DNA from: Bolinopsis microptera
Lineage: Eukaryota > Ctenophora > Tentaculata > Lobata > Bolinopsidae
Direction: 5' to 3'
DNA: 64,000 nt
Assembly (NCBI RefSeq): GCF_026151205.1
Contig: NC_087074.1
Location: 6,572,001-6,636,000, forward strand
Below, piece after piece: positions 61,201 through 64,000 of this stretch. Every line of letters begins with the position of its first letter. Within the stretch, counting starts at the first letter, position 1. The notes under the pieces were generated by a model, which had not been told where the DNA came from, did not search any database, and was given only the letters and a program-made list of their open reading frames with translations. The position numbers were made by a program, and so were the translations under genes.

Positions 61201-64000
61201 AAAAATTTTCCGGGGGCTGCACCCCCAACTTTGTATTATCGCCGTCCTACAAATTTCTTTAATGCCTAATGTCGTCTAAAACAAATAATTTCTAAAAATT
61301 TTCTTGGGGGCTGCGCCCCCCCCCAGTCCCCCAACTTTATATTATTGTGATGTCTGATTATTACTGTGCCCCCCAACCCACCAACCTTGTATTATTGTAA
61401 TGTCTGATTATTGCTGTCCCACAAATGTCGTCTGGAACACTCTATTTCTCAAAAATTTTCCGAAGGCCAGGGCTGCGCCTGCCTAGCCCTCCAACTTTGT
61501 ATTATTGTGATGTTTGATTATAATTACTGTCCTACAAATTTTTTTAATGCCAAATGTCGTCTAAAACACATAATTTCTCAAAAATTTTCTTATTGGCTGC
61601 CCCCCCCCCTCCTTAGCCAACCAACTTTATATTATTGTGATGTCTGATTATTACTGCCCTACTAATTTCTTTAATGCCTAATGTCGTCTGAATCACCCTA
61701 TTTCTCAAAAATTTTCCGGGGGGTGCGCCCCCCTAGCCTCCCAACTTTGTATTATTGTGATGTCTGATTATTACTGTCCTACAAATTTCTTTAATGCCAA
61801 ATGTCGTCTAAAACACATTATTTCTCAAAAATTTTCTGAGGGGCTGCGCCCCCCGGCCCCCAACTTTATATTATTGTGATGTATGATTATTGCTGTCCTA
61901 CAAATTTCTTTAATGCCAAATGTCGTCTGAATCACCCTATTTCTCAAAAATTTTCCGGGGGTTGCGCCCCCAGCCCGGCCCACCAACCTTGTATTATTGT
62001 AATGTCTGATTATTGCTGTCCTACAAATGTCGTCTGGAACACCCTATTTCTCAAAAATTTTCCGAAGGCCAGGGCTGCGCCCCCCAACTCTGTATTATTG
62101 TGATGTCTGATTATTACTGTCCTACAAATTTCTTTAATGCCAAATGTCGTCTAAAACACATAATTTCTCAAAAATTTTCTGGGGGGCTGCGCCTTCCCCC
62201 CTCCCTAGCCAACCAAAGGAGCTTCGCCCCGGCTACGTGTCGTGTCGGGCTACGTGCCCAGAATCGAAAAAACTTAATCTTTAAATGAATAACGGAACCT
62301 TCTTTATGAAGTTACGAGATGATAATATAATTGGGAGGCAAAGTGGGTATCGGGCTTGGGGCTCATAATGCGCAAAATTTGGCCGCTGTCGAGTGGGTCT
62401 GCCTAAAATTCACAGATCTAGCTATGGGTCTGAGATATTTGTAAAAAAAAAACCTTAGTTTACTGCCATCCTCAGATTGTACAGTTCCAAATACTGGTCT
62501 ACACAGAACCTCTCACTTCTCAGCTTCAGTTCCTTACTTAACTAGCCACACGGTTATTCACGCGGTGCACCAGGTTAAGCATATATATATATTATATATA
62601 AATTAAAATATATATAATTATATATAACATTAACCAACCGGACAGTAGACGTATTTATCCTTTATGTGATTGAGGTTTAGCTGCCGCATTTTGTAGCAAT
62701 TTGGTCGAATATTTCATAGTACTTAAATTAACTAAAGCGCCAGAGCTTTCAGTCTTCAATTTAAAAGAACTGCGAAGTACATAATTTACTGTAAACGCCA
62801 GACTAACTCACCCTCTTTGAAATAACCTCCCTCACTTACCCTCACTTACCCTCTCTTACCCCCACTTACCCTCACTTACCCTCTTTATAGGAATATTCAC
62901 CCCTCATCCCACACTTGTTCACGATAAGTATATATACCAGTTTGTCAGTGGTAAGCAAATTGTTGATAACTTATTACAAATCACTACTCCTCATCACACG
63001 GACCAGCCCTATTTGTCTGCTAGAGATTAATGAAACGCGCGGCTCTCTTGGCACGTGCACGCTATATTAGATATCAGCTAGATAAGTAAGTTAGTGTTCC
63101 AGTAACTAACAGACCCCAACCAAACAAACAACTTGTTACTCTGATTACCAGGCTTTGGAACCGTGCCAGGAATGGGCCGCCTCTCATTTTCCTCTGCAGA
63201 CACTAATTGTGAACGGCTAATTAATTGTGAACTTTTAATTAGTTGTGATACGATATAACACTGTGTATACACGTTGTATCTAATGAGTCTGGGACTCGTA
63301 TAAGGCTTCGTTGAGTTATACTCTATTCTTTGGTTTCTTTTCAAACTGTGAGATGTCAAATGTTTAGACCATGGAGTTTAGCAATGGCGTGGATTGTGGT
63401 CGATTTTAAAATGCGATCGAAGAGTGGTGGCCGTTAAATTGCTATCGAATAATATCATACTTCAAATAAACGAATCTTAAAATATAATGAACACTGAAGA
63501 ATTATAAAGGCGGTTTCTTAGAAAATAAACTCCATAGATTGCATGCAACCTATGACAAAATATAACTTCTTCGCGTAATATTAAGTATCTCTTTACATAC
63601 ATATTATCATAAAGAACTTACCGTTTCATTAACATGGTTATACTCCCTTATAAAACATATTTACCATCAATATATAATCGTGTCAATAATACGACCTGTT
63701 GCAATCTCCAAAATGTCGTTGATGACAAACTGCAAATTGCAGCCGCCTTATTGAAATAATTTCATAACTCTCTCACACCAATTTTTGCAGAGTACCCAAC
63801 TCTTTAACAAATCCCCTGTATTGCAGGAAGGAGCGGAGGTGACAGGGAGCAAATCCCGGCACTCCCAAGAACTGGTTACAGCCGCCTCCCAGCCCTGGTC
63901 ACTTCAGAGGATGTTCCAGAAGGAAGCGAAGTTTGTGGCGGACAAAGTGGGATGCAGTCTGATGATCAACCCTCTCACTGCCATGTTTAGATCTACACGT
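13274..64000 (+). CDS. ADCY: Transmembrane adenylyl cyclase (5' and C1 part)
   Basis: The product makes cyclic AMP from ATP at the plasma membrane, normally under G-protein control. Eighteen exons join in frame (624 codons): 13274-13337, 13491-13552, 13960-14080, 14313-14506, 15003-15063, 15527-15644, 32954-33031, 36301-36481, 38085-38205, 39700-39767, 42777-42882, 44044-44099, 44269-44356, 46696-46772, 47767-47854, 48605-48705, 50088-50201, 63827-64000 (cut by the window edge). All introns are GT-AG and all phases agree. Exons 3-6 are membrane segments; 8-13 are the C1a domain. The second membrane block and C2 must lie beyond 64 kb. The start is the first ATG after an in-frame stop; an upstream exon spliced at 13238 is possible. 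Intron 6 (17.3 kb) holds the mannosidase gene on the other strand. The subtype is not resolved. Confidence 0.93.
13960..15644 (+). CDS. ADCY: Cyclase exons 3-6: first membrane domain
   Basis: The exons encode hydrophobic helices in order: [19 protein letters not shown] (exon 3), [18 protein letters not shown] and [19 protein letters not shown] (exon 4), [19 protein letters not shown] (exon 5) and [16 protein letters not shown] (exon 6). I count five clear spans where the family has six; one may be split or less hydrophobic. Before them comes a charged stretch ([18 protein letters not shown]). The exon 5 end with its donor (TTTTTATATACGCGTAAGT) occurs again about 100 bp into the intron, at about 15148-15167. 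Confidence 0.85.
15645..16877. other. Cyclase intron 6, left part (mannosidase 3' flank)
   Basis: Non-coding. It contains a Tigger-like terminal sequence ending at 16567. It also has paired CACGTG and TGACGTCA-like palindromes at about 16826-16877, immediately after the mannosidase stop codon. I found no AATAAA on the - strand close to the stop. Confidence 0.5.
16490..16567. mobile_element. Tigger/pogo-like element, right end
   Basis: Read inward from 16567 on the - strand the end begins CAGTAAAACCTCTGTATACT and continues with GTGCCTCTCTATACCGGG. CAGTAAAACCTC is the classic Tigger terminal motif, and TA follows at 16568-16569. A related box, CCGGTATAGAGAGG, lies at about 16270, but I could not find a matching left end, so the left boundary is unknown. 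Confidence 0.5.
16878..17033 (-). CDS. MAN2B1: Mannosidase last exon with stop codon
   Basis: After the acceptor CCTCCCCCACAG the exon reads [12 protein letters not shown], then [17 protein letters not shown], and ends STETMF-stop. The motif LxPxxIRTF near the C-terminus is shared with animal lysosomal mannosidases. CACGTG and CGTCA palindromes begin within a few bases of the stop. Confidence 0.9.
   Translation of the reverse strand, partial: ELGLAADRDIKKVVDYKSHTQHDDAAKHTIELQPFQIRTFILNFNSTETMF
16878..28522 (-). CDS. MAN2B1: Lysosomal alpha-mannosidase (GH38)
   Basis: The enzyme removes alpha-linked mannose from glycoprotein glycans in the lysosome. Exons on the - strand: 28522-28419, 27904-27766, 25689-25517, 25389-25260, 25005-24887, one of the exon-6 set (24651-24462, 23264-23072, 22921-22726, 22598-22403), 22028-21839, 21730-21422, 20703-20513, 20326-19893, 19123-18999, 18679-18538, 18413-18229, 18043-17831, 17462-17259, 17033-16878. 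Exon 1 encodes a signal peptide ([20 protein letters not shown]). Zinc and catalytic residues are visible: AHTHDDVGW (exon 2), DPFGHS nucleophile region (exon 5) and QHHDAVSGT (exon 8). Further landmarks are [42 protein letters not shown] and [10 protein letters not shown]. Length is about 1000 residues, as in the family. All junctions keep frame except exon 7 to 8, where the obvious sites give phase 1 into phase 0. Confidence 0.93.
17487..17740. repeat. Minisatellite, 46-bp unit, about 5.5 copies
   Basis: The unit contains CTACAATTTACATCTCTACA and CATCTCATCAGACTACATCT. It lies in the mannosidase intron between exons 14 and 15, ending close to the acceptor of exon 15. Reading frames across it are repeat artefacts. 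Confidence 0.9.
18181..18228 (-). repeat. Duplicated intron start at mannosidase exon 13
   Basis: Exon 13 ends GGACAG before GTATTTAATATGG. About 30 bp further into the intron the block CTACCAGGTATTTAATATGG provides the same AG/GTATTTAATATGG junction again, followed by another TCTCACAGAGAC. This is a two-copy example of the donor-linked duplications seen elsewhere in this window. Confidence 0.7.
18511..18537 (-). repeat. Duplicated donor at mannosidase exon 12
   Basis: The exon end CAGTAACG/GTAAGTAGGAG is followed 20 bp later by a second CAGTAACG/GTAAGTAG. The proximal site gives the phase needed for exon 13. The distal one would add 20 nt including in-frame stops, so only the first is productive. 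Confidence 0.75.
18693..18845. repeat. Minisatellite, 25-bp unit with CACGTG-like and CRE palindromes
   Basis: About six copies of a unit with TGTCAGAGTGTGACGTCACA and ACACG. Each carries TGACGTCA (the palindromic CRE core), and several junctions form CACGTG. It lies directly upstream (in gene sense) of mannosidase exon 12. Repeated CRE/E-box palindromes may bind transcription factors, but the array form makes chance amplification equally likely. Confidence 0.85.
19190..19940 (-). repeat. MAN2B1: Exon-10 splice-donor minisatellite, 48 bp x 15
   Basis: The last 48 bases of mannosidase exon 10, including its GTAAGTAC donor, are repeated about 15 times plus a partial copy into the intron. Each unit encodes [16 protein letters not shown] or a close variant and has no stop, so the frame stays open from exon 10 to 19174. 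The first donor is after 19893, giving QPSG joined to AYIFRP of exon 11, the normal family sequence. Because 48 is divisible by three, splicing from any later donor also keeps frame and adds 16 residues per unit. A few units vary (SCS, CSS, QTSG). Whether distal donors are used is unknown. Confidence 0.93.
20711..20815. repeat. Minisatellite, 10/20-bp GTTTGTTCGT-type
   Basis: Repeats of TGTTTGTTCG with small variants lie just upstream (gene sense, - strand) of the acceptor of mannosidase exon 9 (high end 20703). It gives ACGAACAAAC-rich intron sequence before the AG rather than the usual pyrimidine tract. Confidence 0.85.
21375..21421 (-). repeat. Duplicated exon end and donor at mannosidase exon 8
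   Basis: The exon ends ACCAGCAAACAG/GTTAGTGACCAG. The intron then repeats GTGACCAGTTAGTGACCAG and a full CCAGCAAACAG/GTTAGTGA. The proximal donor matches the phase of exon 9 ([10 protein letters not shown]). An in-frame TAA soon after it means that use of the distal site would truncate the protein. Confidence 0.7.
22403..22598 (-). CDS. MAN2B1: Mannosidase alternative exon 6, type C
   Basis: It encodes [20 protein letters not shown], then [17 protein letters not shown], then [20 protein letters not shown]. The acceptor is CTCAG and the donor GTCAGT. Length is 196 nt (3n+1), entering in phase 2 and leaving in phase 0, like copies A and B. The CFDTNC pair matches the short disulfide loop of animal lysosomal mannosidases. 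It is the copy nearest exon 7. Confidence 0.85.
22726..22921 (-). CDS. MAN2B1: Mannosidase alternative exon 6, type B (intact copy B2)
   Basis: It encodes [20 protein letters not shown], then [17 protein letters not shown], then [20 protein letters not shown]. The acceptor is CCCCAG and the donor GTTCCT. Length is 196 nt with the same phases as the other exon-6 copies. It keeps the CFDTAC cysteine pair. Confidence 0.85.
23072..23264 (-). CDS. MAN2B1: Mannosidase alternative exon 6, type A (copy A2)
   Basis: It encodes [18 protein letters not shown], then [18 protein letters not shown], then [20 protein letters not shown]. The acceptor is TTTCAG and the donor GTTATT, a weak donor. It is 193 nt with compatible phases. 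Unlike B and C it lacks both cysteines of the loop (FDFDRRRAD). It is nearly identical to A1, including flanks, so it arose by a recent tandem duplication of an A-B pair. Confidence 0.85.
23373..24193 (-). pseudogene. Dead copy of alternative exon type B (B1)
   Basis: The acceptor-side half (24193-24085) and part of the donor-side half (about 23441-23373) match B2 almost base for base. A 634-bp insertion splits them at 23442-24075. The final codons and donor present in B2 (YLTEQ/GT) are replaced by unrelated sequence after ATATCCTGTACCC, so the copy also lacks a splice donor. It therefore cannot serve as an exon. It pairs with A1 as the older or duplicate half of the A-B tandem. Confidence 0.85.
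23442..24075. mobile_element. Non-autonomous transposon inserted in exon copy B1
   Basis: The target GGCGGGGTC is present on both sides (ending 23441, and again 24076-24084) but only once in intact B2, a 9-bp (or 8-bp) target duplication. Near the ends TGCAGATTTCGT and its reverse complement ACGAAATCTGCA form inverted repeats. Inside are CACGTAGCC and a 19-G run (23660-23678) followed by G-rich sequence. No protein is encoded. The duplication length suggests a Mutator- or hAT-type mover, but the family is not resolved. Confidence 0.8.
24203..24343. repeat. Minisatellite, 20-bp CACGTG unit, about 7 copies
   Basis: The unit is GTGTGACATAATATCACGTG, creating a CACGTG in most copies. It lies just on the acceptor side of the dead exon B1. 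Intact B2 has a shorter, related CACGTG/TGACGTCA stretch in the same position (22935-22990), so the array grew after the exon pair duplicated. Confidence 0.85.
24462..24651 (-). CDS. MAN2B1: Mannosidase alternative exon 6, type A (copy A1)
   Basis: It encodes [18 protein letters not shown], then [18 protein letters not shown], then [20 protein letters not shown]. The acceptor is TTTCAG and the donor GTTATT. Length is 190 nt, entering in phase 2 after exon 5 (KRKRNK) and leaving in phase 0. It is the exon-6 copy closest to exon 5. It lacks the cysteine pair found in types B and C. Confidence 0.85.
25835..26712. mobile_element. TIR DNA element with TA target, 878 bp
   Basis: It starts CCTTACTCGGGATTATTATA and ends with the inverse of CCTTACTCGGGAATATTATA. 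TA flanks both ends (25833-25834 and 26713-26714). Just inside, both ends carry a box with GGCGGGTTTTGGGAAATTCC-like sequence and CCGCCATATTTTT. A short open stretch near 26298-26413 encodes an acidic tail ([17 protein letters not shown]-stop), perhaps the last residues of a lost transposase. It lies in mannosidase intron 2. The TA target suggests a mariner/pogo relative. Confidence 0.75.
26763..27765 (-). repeat. Exon-2 splice-donor minisatellite, 20 bp x about 50
   Basis: On the - strand mannosidase exon 2 ends AAGGGTGGG/GTGAGT. The unit GTGAGTTTCACAAGGGTGGG then repeats for about 1 kb, so each copy recreates the exon end and a GTGAGT donor. The first site gives the correct [14 protein letters not shown] junction. 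Using the next would add 20 nt with a stop (TGA) in the exon frame, so the rest are decoys as far as protein is concerned. Some copies have point variants. Confidence 0.93.
28419..28522 (-). CDS. MAN2B1: Mannosidase first exon: signal peptide
   Basis: The ATG at 28522-28520 opens [20 protein letters not shown] followed by [14 protein letters not shown], a hydrophobic secretion signal then an acidic stretch, as expected for a lysosomal enzyme. The donor is GTAAGT. The 104-nt exon joins exon 2 in frame (phase 2). Confidence 0.9.
28716..28721. promoter_or_regulatory. CACGTG box upstream of mannosidase start
   Basis: GATCACGTGT lies about 195 bp upstream of the mannosidase ATG. CACGTG is the core of the CLEAR motif (GTCACGTGAC) bound by TFEB/MITF factors at lysosomal genes in vertebrates. 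CACGTG is common throughout this window, so the site may be coincidental. Confidence 0.35.
28723..31576. other. Cyclase intron 6, right part
   Basis: Non-coding between the mannosidase promoter region and the first repeats before cyclase exon 7. I see no reading frame with a recognised domain, no RNA gene and no terminal repeats. The mannosidase promoter and 5' UTR must begin here. Confidence 0.45.
31577..31745. repeat. Minisatellite, 29-bp unit, about 6 copies
   Basis: The unit contains AATACAATGCACTGTAAACT and GTGCACTGT. Three overlapping frames on the - strand across it are repeat artefacts. It lies shortly upstream of the palindromic element at 31819. Confidence 0.9.
31819..32753 (+). 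mobile_element. Palindromic MITE-like element, copy 1
   Basis: The first about 170 bp are a chain of hairpins: TTCCCGCGACGCGCGGGAA, TCGAGTGCGAAGCACGA and CCCGACGTGCTTTAGCACGAGGGG, enclosed by ACATAACCCCGGCA and its near inverse. TATAAACCCCTCCGGG (near 31993) recurs inverted at the right end (near 32737-32753). The body has a CACGTG cluster at 32483-32555 and repeated AGCGGGAGCCGGGATTATCA boxes. No protein is encoded. A highly similar inverted copy lies at 34214-35150. It sits about 200 bp upstream of cyclase exon 7. Confidence 0.85.
33782..33930. mobile_element. hAT-type MITE with perfect 8-bp target duplication
   Basis: The 149-bp element starts CAGGGACAAAAGGATTTCGC and ends with the inverse (GCGAAATCCTTTTGTCCCTG). 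GCTCACAA is duplicated exactly at both sides (33774-33781 and 33931-33938). The CAGGGA terminus and 8-bp duplication are hAT hallmarks. It lies in cyclase intron 7. The small reading frame through it is not a gene. Confidence 0.92.
33976..34213. repeat. Minisatellite, 33-bp unit, left part
   Basis: About seven copies of TATAGGATGGGGTTCAAGCT plus GTAGATATACAAT. The same array resumes at 35151, so the intervening palindromic element inserted into it. Confidence 0.9.
34214..35150 (-). mobile_element. Palindromic MITE-like element, copy 2 (inverted)
   Basis: This is the reverse complement of 31819-32753 over its full length, nearly identical by eye apart from a few substitutions and small indels. 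It interrupts the 33-bp minisatellite, with TATA-like sequence at both junctions. Together with copy 1 it encloses cyclase exon 7 (32954-33031) in an inverted repeat of about 0.93 kb arms. A 93-codon frame inside (34477-34758) has no recognised domain. Confidence 0.88.
35151..35465. repeat. Minisatellite, 33-bp unit, right part
   Basis: About nine copies of the unit seen at 33976-34213 continue directly after the inserted element. Long frames on both strands here are repeat artefacts. Confidence 0.9.
35466..36300. other. Cyclase intron 7, right part
   Basis: Non-coding up to the acceptor CATCTCTACAG of exon 8. A 103-codon frame at 35689-36000 has no recognised domain and no fit to the cyclase phases, so I leave it out as a gene. 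Confidence 0.5.
36301..44356 (+). CDS. ADCY: Cyclase exons 8-13: C1a catalytic domain
   Basis: Exon 8 holds [12 protein letters not shown] and [16 protein letters not shown], with the first metal-binding Asp. Exon 9 has [10 protein letters not shown] and [13 protein letters not shown], with the second metal Asp. Exon 10 has [13 protein letters not shown]. Exon 11 has [18 protein letters not shown] and KFKYD. Exon 12 has [18 protein letters not shown]. Exon 13 has [13 protein letters not shown]. These are the class III cyclase landmarks of a C1 half, which supplies the two catalytic Asp residues and pairs with C2. Nothing essential appears missing. Exons 8, 9 and 13 are each followed directly by tandem repeats in the intron. 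Confidence 0.93.
36482..37898 (+). repeat. Exon-8 splice-donor minisatellite, about 38 bp x 36
   Basis: Cyclase exon 8 ends GGTTCACTGCTATGAGTAGC plus ACG before GTAAGTAAGG. A unit containing that exon end and donor (CTATGAGTAGTACG/GTAAGTAAGG) is repeated about 36 times with length variants (extra GCCGTACG, CCTAAGG or TCATG). In the exon frame the first unit meets a TGA, so only the first donor gives a working cyclase. The copied exon end comes from VGFTAMSST, beside the first catalytic Asp. Confidence 0.93.
38215..38389 (+). repeat. (GGTTACT)n array beside the exon-9 donor
   Basis: About 25 copies of the 7-mer GGTTACT begin some 10 bases after the GTACAGTATG donor of cyclase exon 9 (exon end 38205). 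Because 7 is not a multiple of 3 the array opens all frames, giving spurious WLLVTGY proteins. No exon bases are copied here. Confidence 0.92.
38640..38687. mobile_element. Truncated Tigger-like end (relative of 818-2038)
   Basis: GTCGCTCAAATTTTTGGGAA followed by CTAAGG and TA matches the right terminus of the element at 818-2038 (GTCGCCCAAATTTTTGGGAA, TTAAGG, TA). No matching left end is visible nearby, so this is a fragment. Confidence 0.65.
39009..39100. mobile_element. Miniature pogo-like MITE
   Basis: The left end TACTACAATAAAACCC and right end GGGTTTACTGTAGTA are near-inverse repeats 60 bp apart. The inner AATCGGGGGTTTAC resembles the ends of the element at 41241. It is intronic (cyclase intron 9). 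Confidence 0.55.
39768..42776. other. Cyclase intron 10
   Basis: Non-coding. Small features are tandem ATTTATCGAAACTAA repeats at about 40678-40770, a 20-G run at 41167-41186, a MITE at 41241-41318, and a CTGGGCCTGGGT repeat near 42355. A pyrimidine-rich stretch with CCCTCAC repeats precedes the exon 11 acceptor. Confidence 0.5.
41241..41318. mobile_element. Miniature pogo-like MITE, 78 bp
   Basis: ATTAAAACCCCGATTTGCCG at the left is inverted at the right (CGGTAAATTGGGGTTTTAAT). Only about 38 bp separate the arms. It has no coding capacity. Confidence 0.6.
43304..43888. mobile_element. MITE-like element with 18-bp inverted ends
   Basis: AATACTTGTCACTTATTT at 43304 is repeated exactly inverted at 43871-43888. 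The inside has GCGCGCGCG and no protein. Similar bases outside (CCAG and GCAG) do not prove a target duplication. It is in cyclase intron 11. Confidence 0.6.
44357..44520 (+). repeat. Exon-13 splice-donor repeat, about 35 bp x 4
   Basis: Cyclase exon 13 ends TTCGGATCCAAGAGGGAACC plus AG before GTAAGAGG. The intron then repeats GGTTCGGATCCAAGAGGGAA with CCAGGTAAGAGGAG about four times. The first donor fits exon 14. Later ones add about 35 nt each and meet a stop in the exon frame. Confidence 0.88.
44521..46695. other. Cyclase intron 13
   Basis: AT-rich non-coding DNA between exons 13 and 14. No terminal repeats, RNA gene or domain-bearing frame recognised. Confidence 0.5.
47057..47366 (-). 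mobile_element. Helitron-like non-autonomous element, copy 1
   Basis: On the - strand it ends in a hairpin (CCTGTGGCCGGTGACCACGG), then GTTTTCTAG followed by T. CTAG fits the Helitron 3' CTRR rule. The 5' side begins near TATAATTCAGAGAATTCTTT and seems trimmed of its TCTCTAC start. It carries CGACCGCCCACGTGCAAAT and two further CACGTG-type sites. It lies immediately beside copy 2 in the same orientation. Confidence 0.7.
47372..47684 (-). mobile_element. Helitron-like non-autonomous element, copy 2
   Basis: On the - strand it starts TCTCTACTATAATTCAAAG and ends TACCACGGGCTTTCTAG before T, with A just before the start. A TC start, CTAG end, A/T insertion site and hairpin near the 3' end fit a Helitron. 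It shares its body, including GTACGACCGCCCACGTGC, with copies 1 and 3. Confidence 0.72.
47921..48283 (-). mobile_element. tRNA-derived SINE
   Basis: On the - strand it begins GGCCAGGTAGCGCAGTTGGT, a tRNA-like head with an A box (TAGCGCAGTTGG) and B box (GAGTTCGAAAC). A GGCCAGG/CCTGGTC acceptor-type pairing is visible. About 280 bp of unrelated body follow, ending in a run of A (T at 47921-47936 on +). ATTTATTTATTA-like sequence flanks both ends and may be the target duplication. A Pol III SINE explains this better than a tRNA gene, since the anticodon arm pairs poorly. It is in cyclase intron 15. Confidence 0.8.
49184..49870. mobile_element. Foldback palindrome of CCGGCTATAAGCCGG modules
   Basis: TTGGTAGATCACCGACCGGC at the left edge is repeated inverted at the right (GCCGGTCGGTGATCTACCAA). 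Between them both arms consist of dozens of CCGGCTATAAGCCGG/CCGGTTATAAGCCGG modules, each itself palindromic. Unique spacers are mirrored: TACAATTTTTATAG, TTTAGGTATCG and AGAAATTCAGTGAAAACGGC each occur in both arms. The centre is near 49470-49620 and carries AGTTAATATCTTATAACC twice. No protein. Foldback elements have this design, but no target duplication is evident. It lies in cyclase intron 16. Confidence 0.88.
50202..53952. other. Cyclase intron 17, left part
   Basis: Non-coding. Small repeats: CACAGTGTCACACCAA and CTATGGTTACAGTGTCAGTT near 51115-51255, (CT)n near 51373-51391, and GGGGTACTGGTTAG near 52095-52143. A 123-codon frame at 53357-53728 (-) has no recognised domain. Confidence 0.5.
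53953..54147. repeat. Minisatellite, 44-bp unit, 4 copies
   Basis: The unit contains TATGTTATAGTAATATACAG and ATACTATCACTGTTCGTATA. A single related block (ATACAGATATAATCACTGTT) lies at about 53657-53676, a possible seed. Confidence 0.9.
54776..55028. repeat. Minisatellite, 53-bp unit with two CACGTG, 5 copies
   Basis: The unit contains CACGTGGTATCTTGTGAACA and GTGTCACGTGGGCTGGTGTG. Each full copy carries two CACGTG palindromes. The last two copies change TATC to TCTC. Confidence 0.92.
55325..55535. repeat. Minisatellite, about 37-bp unit, 5 copies
   Basis: The unit contains GTTCATGACAACCAGCGGAC and TAGTCTTCATTACTAGT, with substitutions between copies. No coding potential. Confidence 0.85.
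55536..56877. other. Cyclase intron 17, middle part
   Basis: No gene, RNA or terminal repeat recognised. A few CACGTG sites lie at about 56230-56285. Confidence 0.5.
56878..57129 (+). mobile_element. Helitron-like non-autonomous element, copy 3
   Basis: It starts TCTCTACTATAATTCAAAG after an A and ends CCCTGTGACCACGGGTTTTC plus TAG before a T. The hairpin CCCTGTGACCACGGG lies just before the CTAG end. The body (GTACGACCGCCCACGTGCAA, AACCATGGTAACGATTTTGA) matches the two copies at 47.1-47.7 kb in reverse orientation. It encodes no Rep/helicase. Confidence 0.78.
57130..58324. other. Cyclase intron 17, stretch before the satellite
   Basis: AT-rich, non-coding. A G-rich patch (GGGGGGAGGGGTAGGGGGTT) lies near 58220-58260. 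Confidence 0.5.
58325..60900. repeat. Satellite array, about 42-bp degenerate unit, 2.6 kb
   Basis: Units alternate a GTGGGTCTGGCAACCAGAAT block and a GGTGGGTCTGCACTCTAGAA block with GAGTGGGTCT. There are roughly 60 diverged copies, and the spacers differ (CACTTGAGAAGA, CACCCTTGAAGA, CAATCTAGAAG), suggesting higher-order repetition. Many reading frames on both strands cross it because stop codons are rare in the unit; none is a gene. Confidence 0.93.
60901..62240. repeat. Tandem array, about 150-bp unit, 8-9 copies, with inverted edges
   Basis: The unit contains TTTGTATTATTGTGATGTCT, ACAAATTTCTTTAATGCCAA, ATGTCGTCTAAAACACATAA and TTTCTCAAAAATTTTC, then GGGGGCTGCGCCCCCC. Alternate copies lack some blocks. 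The array starts with GACACGTAGCCAAGGGG and ends with CCCCGGCTACGTGTC, an inverted pair, so the whole may be one transposon with an amplified interior. CACGTAGCC also occurs in the insertion at 23442-24075. Confidence 0.88.
62241..63826. other. Cyclase intron 17, right end
   Basis: Non-coding up to the exon 18 acceptor. (TA)n lies at about 62581-62630. A TTACCCTCAC repeat (about five copies) lies at about 62829-62881. No gene recognised. Confidence 0.5.
63827..64000 (+). CDS. ADCY: Cyclase exon 18, cut by window edge
   Basis: After GTATTGCAG the frame continues from exon 17 in phase 0: [20 protein letters not shown], then [20 protein letters not shown] and [12 protein letters not shown]. This is the end of the variable C1b linker going towards the second membrane block. 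No donor is seen before 64000, so the exon is incomplete here. Confidence 0.85.

Overview
The window is animal nuclear DNA: AT-rich, with many introns that have GT-AG borders, animal-type transposons and many minisatellites. The species cannot be named from sequence. An early-branching or other invertebrate fits. A gene nested inside another gene's intron would suit a ctenophore, but that is a low-confidence guess.

Two host genes dominate. A transmembrane adenylyl cyclase on the + strand starts near 13.27 kb and runs off the right edge. Its 18 visible exons join in frame for 624 codons: membrane domain, first catalytic (C1a) domain, then linker. Its 17.3-kb intron 6 contains a complete lysosomal alpha-mannosidase gene (GH38, MAN2B1-like) on the - strand, 28522 down to 16878, with 16 exons per transcript and about 1000 residues.

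Two features of the mannosidase stand out. Position six is served by a cluster of related interchangeable exons: four intact (A1, A2, B2, C) and one dead (B1, interrupted by a transposon). All intact copies share the same splice phases and have lengths of 3n+1, so only one can be used per mRNA without losing the frame. Exon 10 ends in a 48-bp unit containing its own 5' splice site, repeated about 15 times. Every unit is open and in frame, so each donor could in principle add another 16 residues.

The same pattern recurs across both genes: an exon end plus its GT donor has been copied in tandem into the following intron. Examples are mannosidase exons 2, 8, 10 and 12 and cyclase exons 5, 8 and 13; mannosidase exon 13 has the related duplication of the intron start. 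I treat these donor-seeded minisatellites as the most unusual feature of the window.

Layout: 0-6 kb, a decayed Tigger/pogo DNA transposon, a TIR element and non-coding DNA; 6-10.6 kb, LINE remnants and a nearly intact LINE; 10.9-12.6 kb, a palindrome-rich element and a LINE 3' end; 13.2-15.6 kb, cyclase membrane exons; 16.9-28.5 kb, the mannosidase; 31.8-35.2 kb, an inverted pair of 0.93-kb elements flanking frame-neutral cyclase exon 7; 36.3-50.2 kb, cyclase catalytic and linker exons with intronic MITEs, Helitron-like elements, a SINE and a 0.69-kb foldback palindrome; 50.2-63.8 kb, one large intron with several minisatellites, including about 4 kb of satellite at 58.3-62.2 kb; 63.8-64 kb, the last visible cyclase exon.
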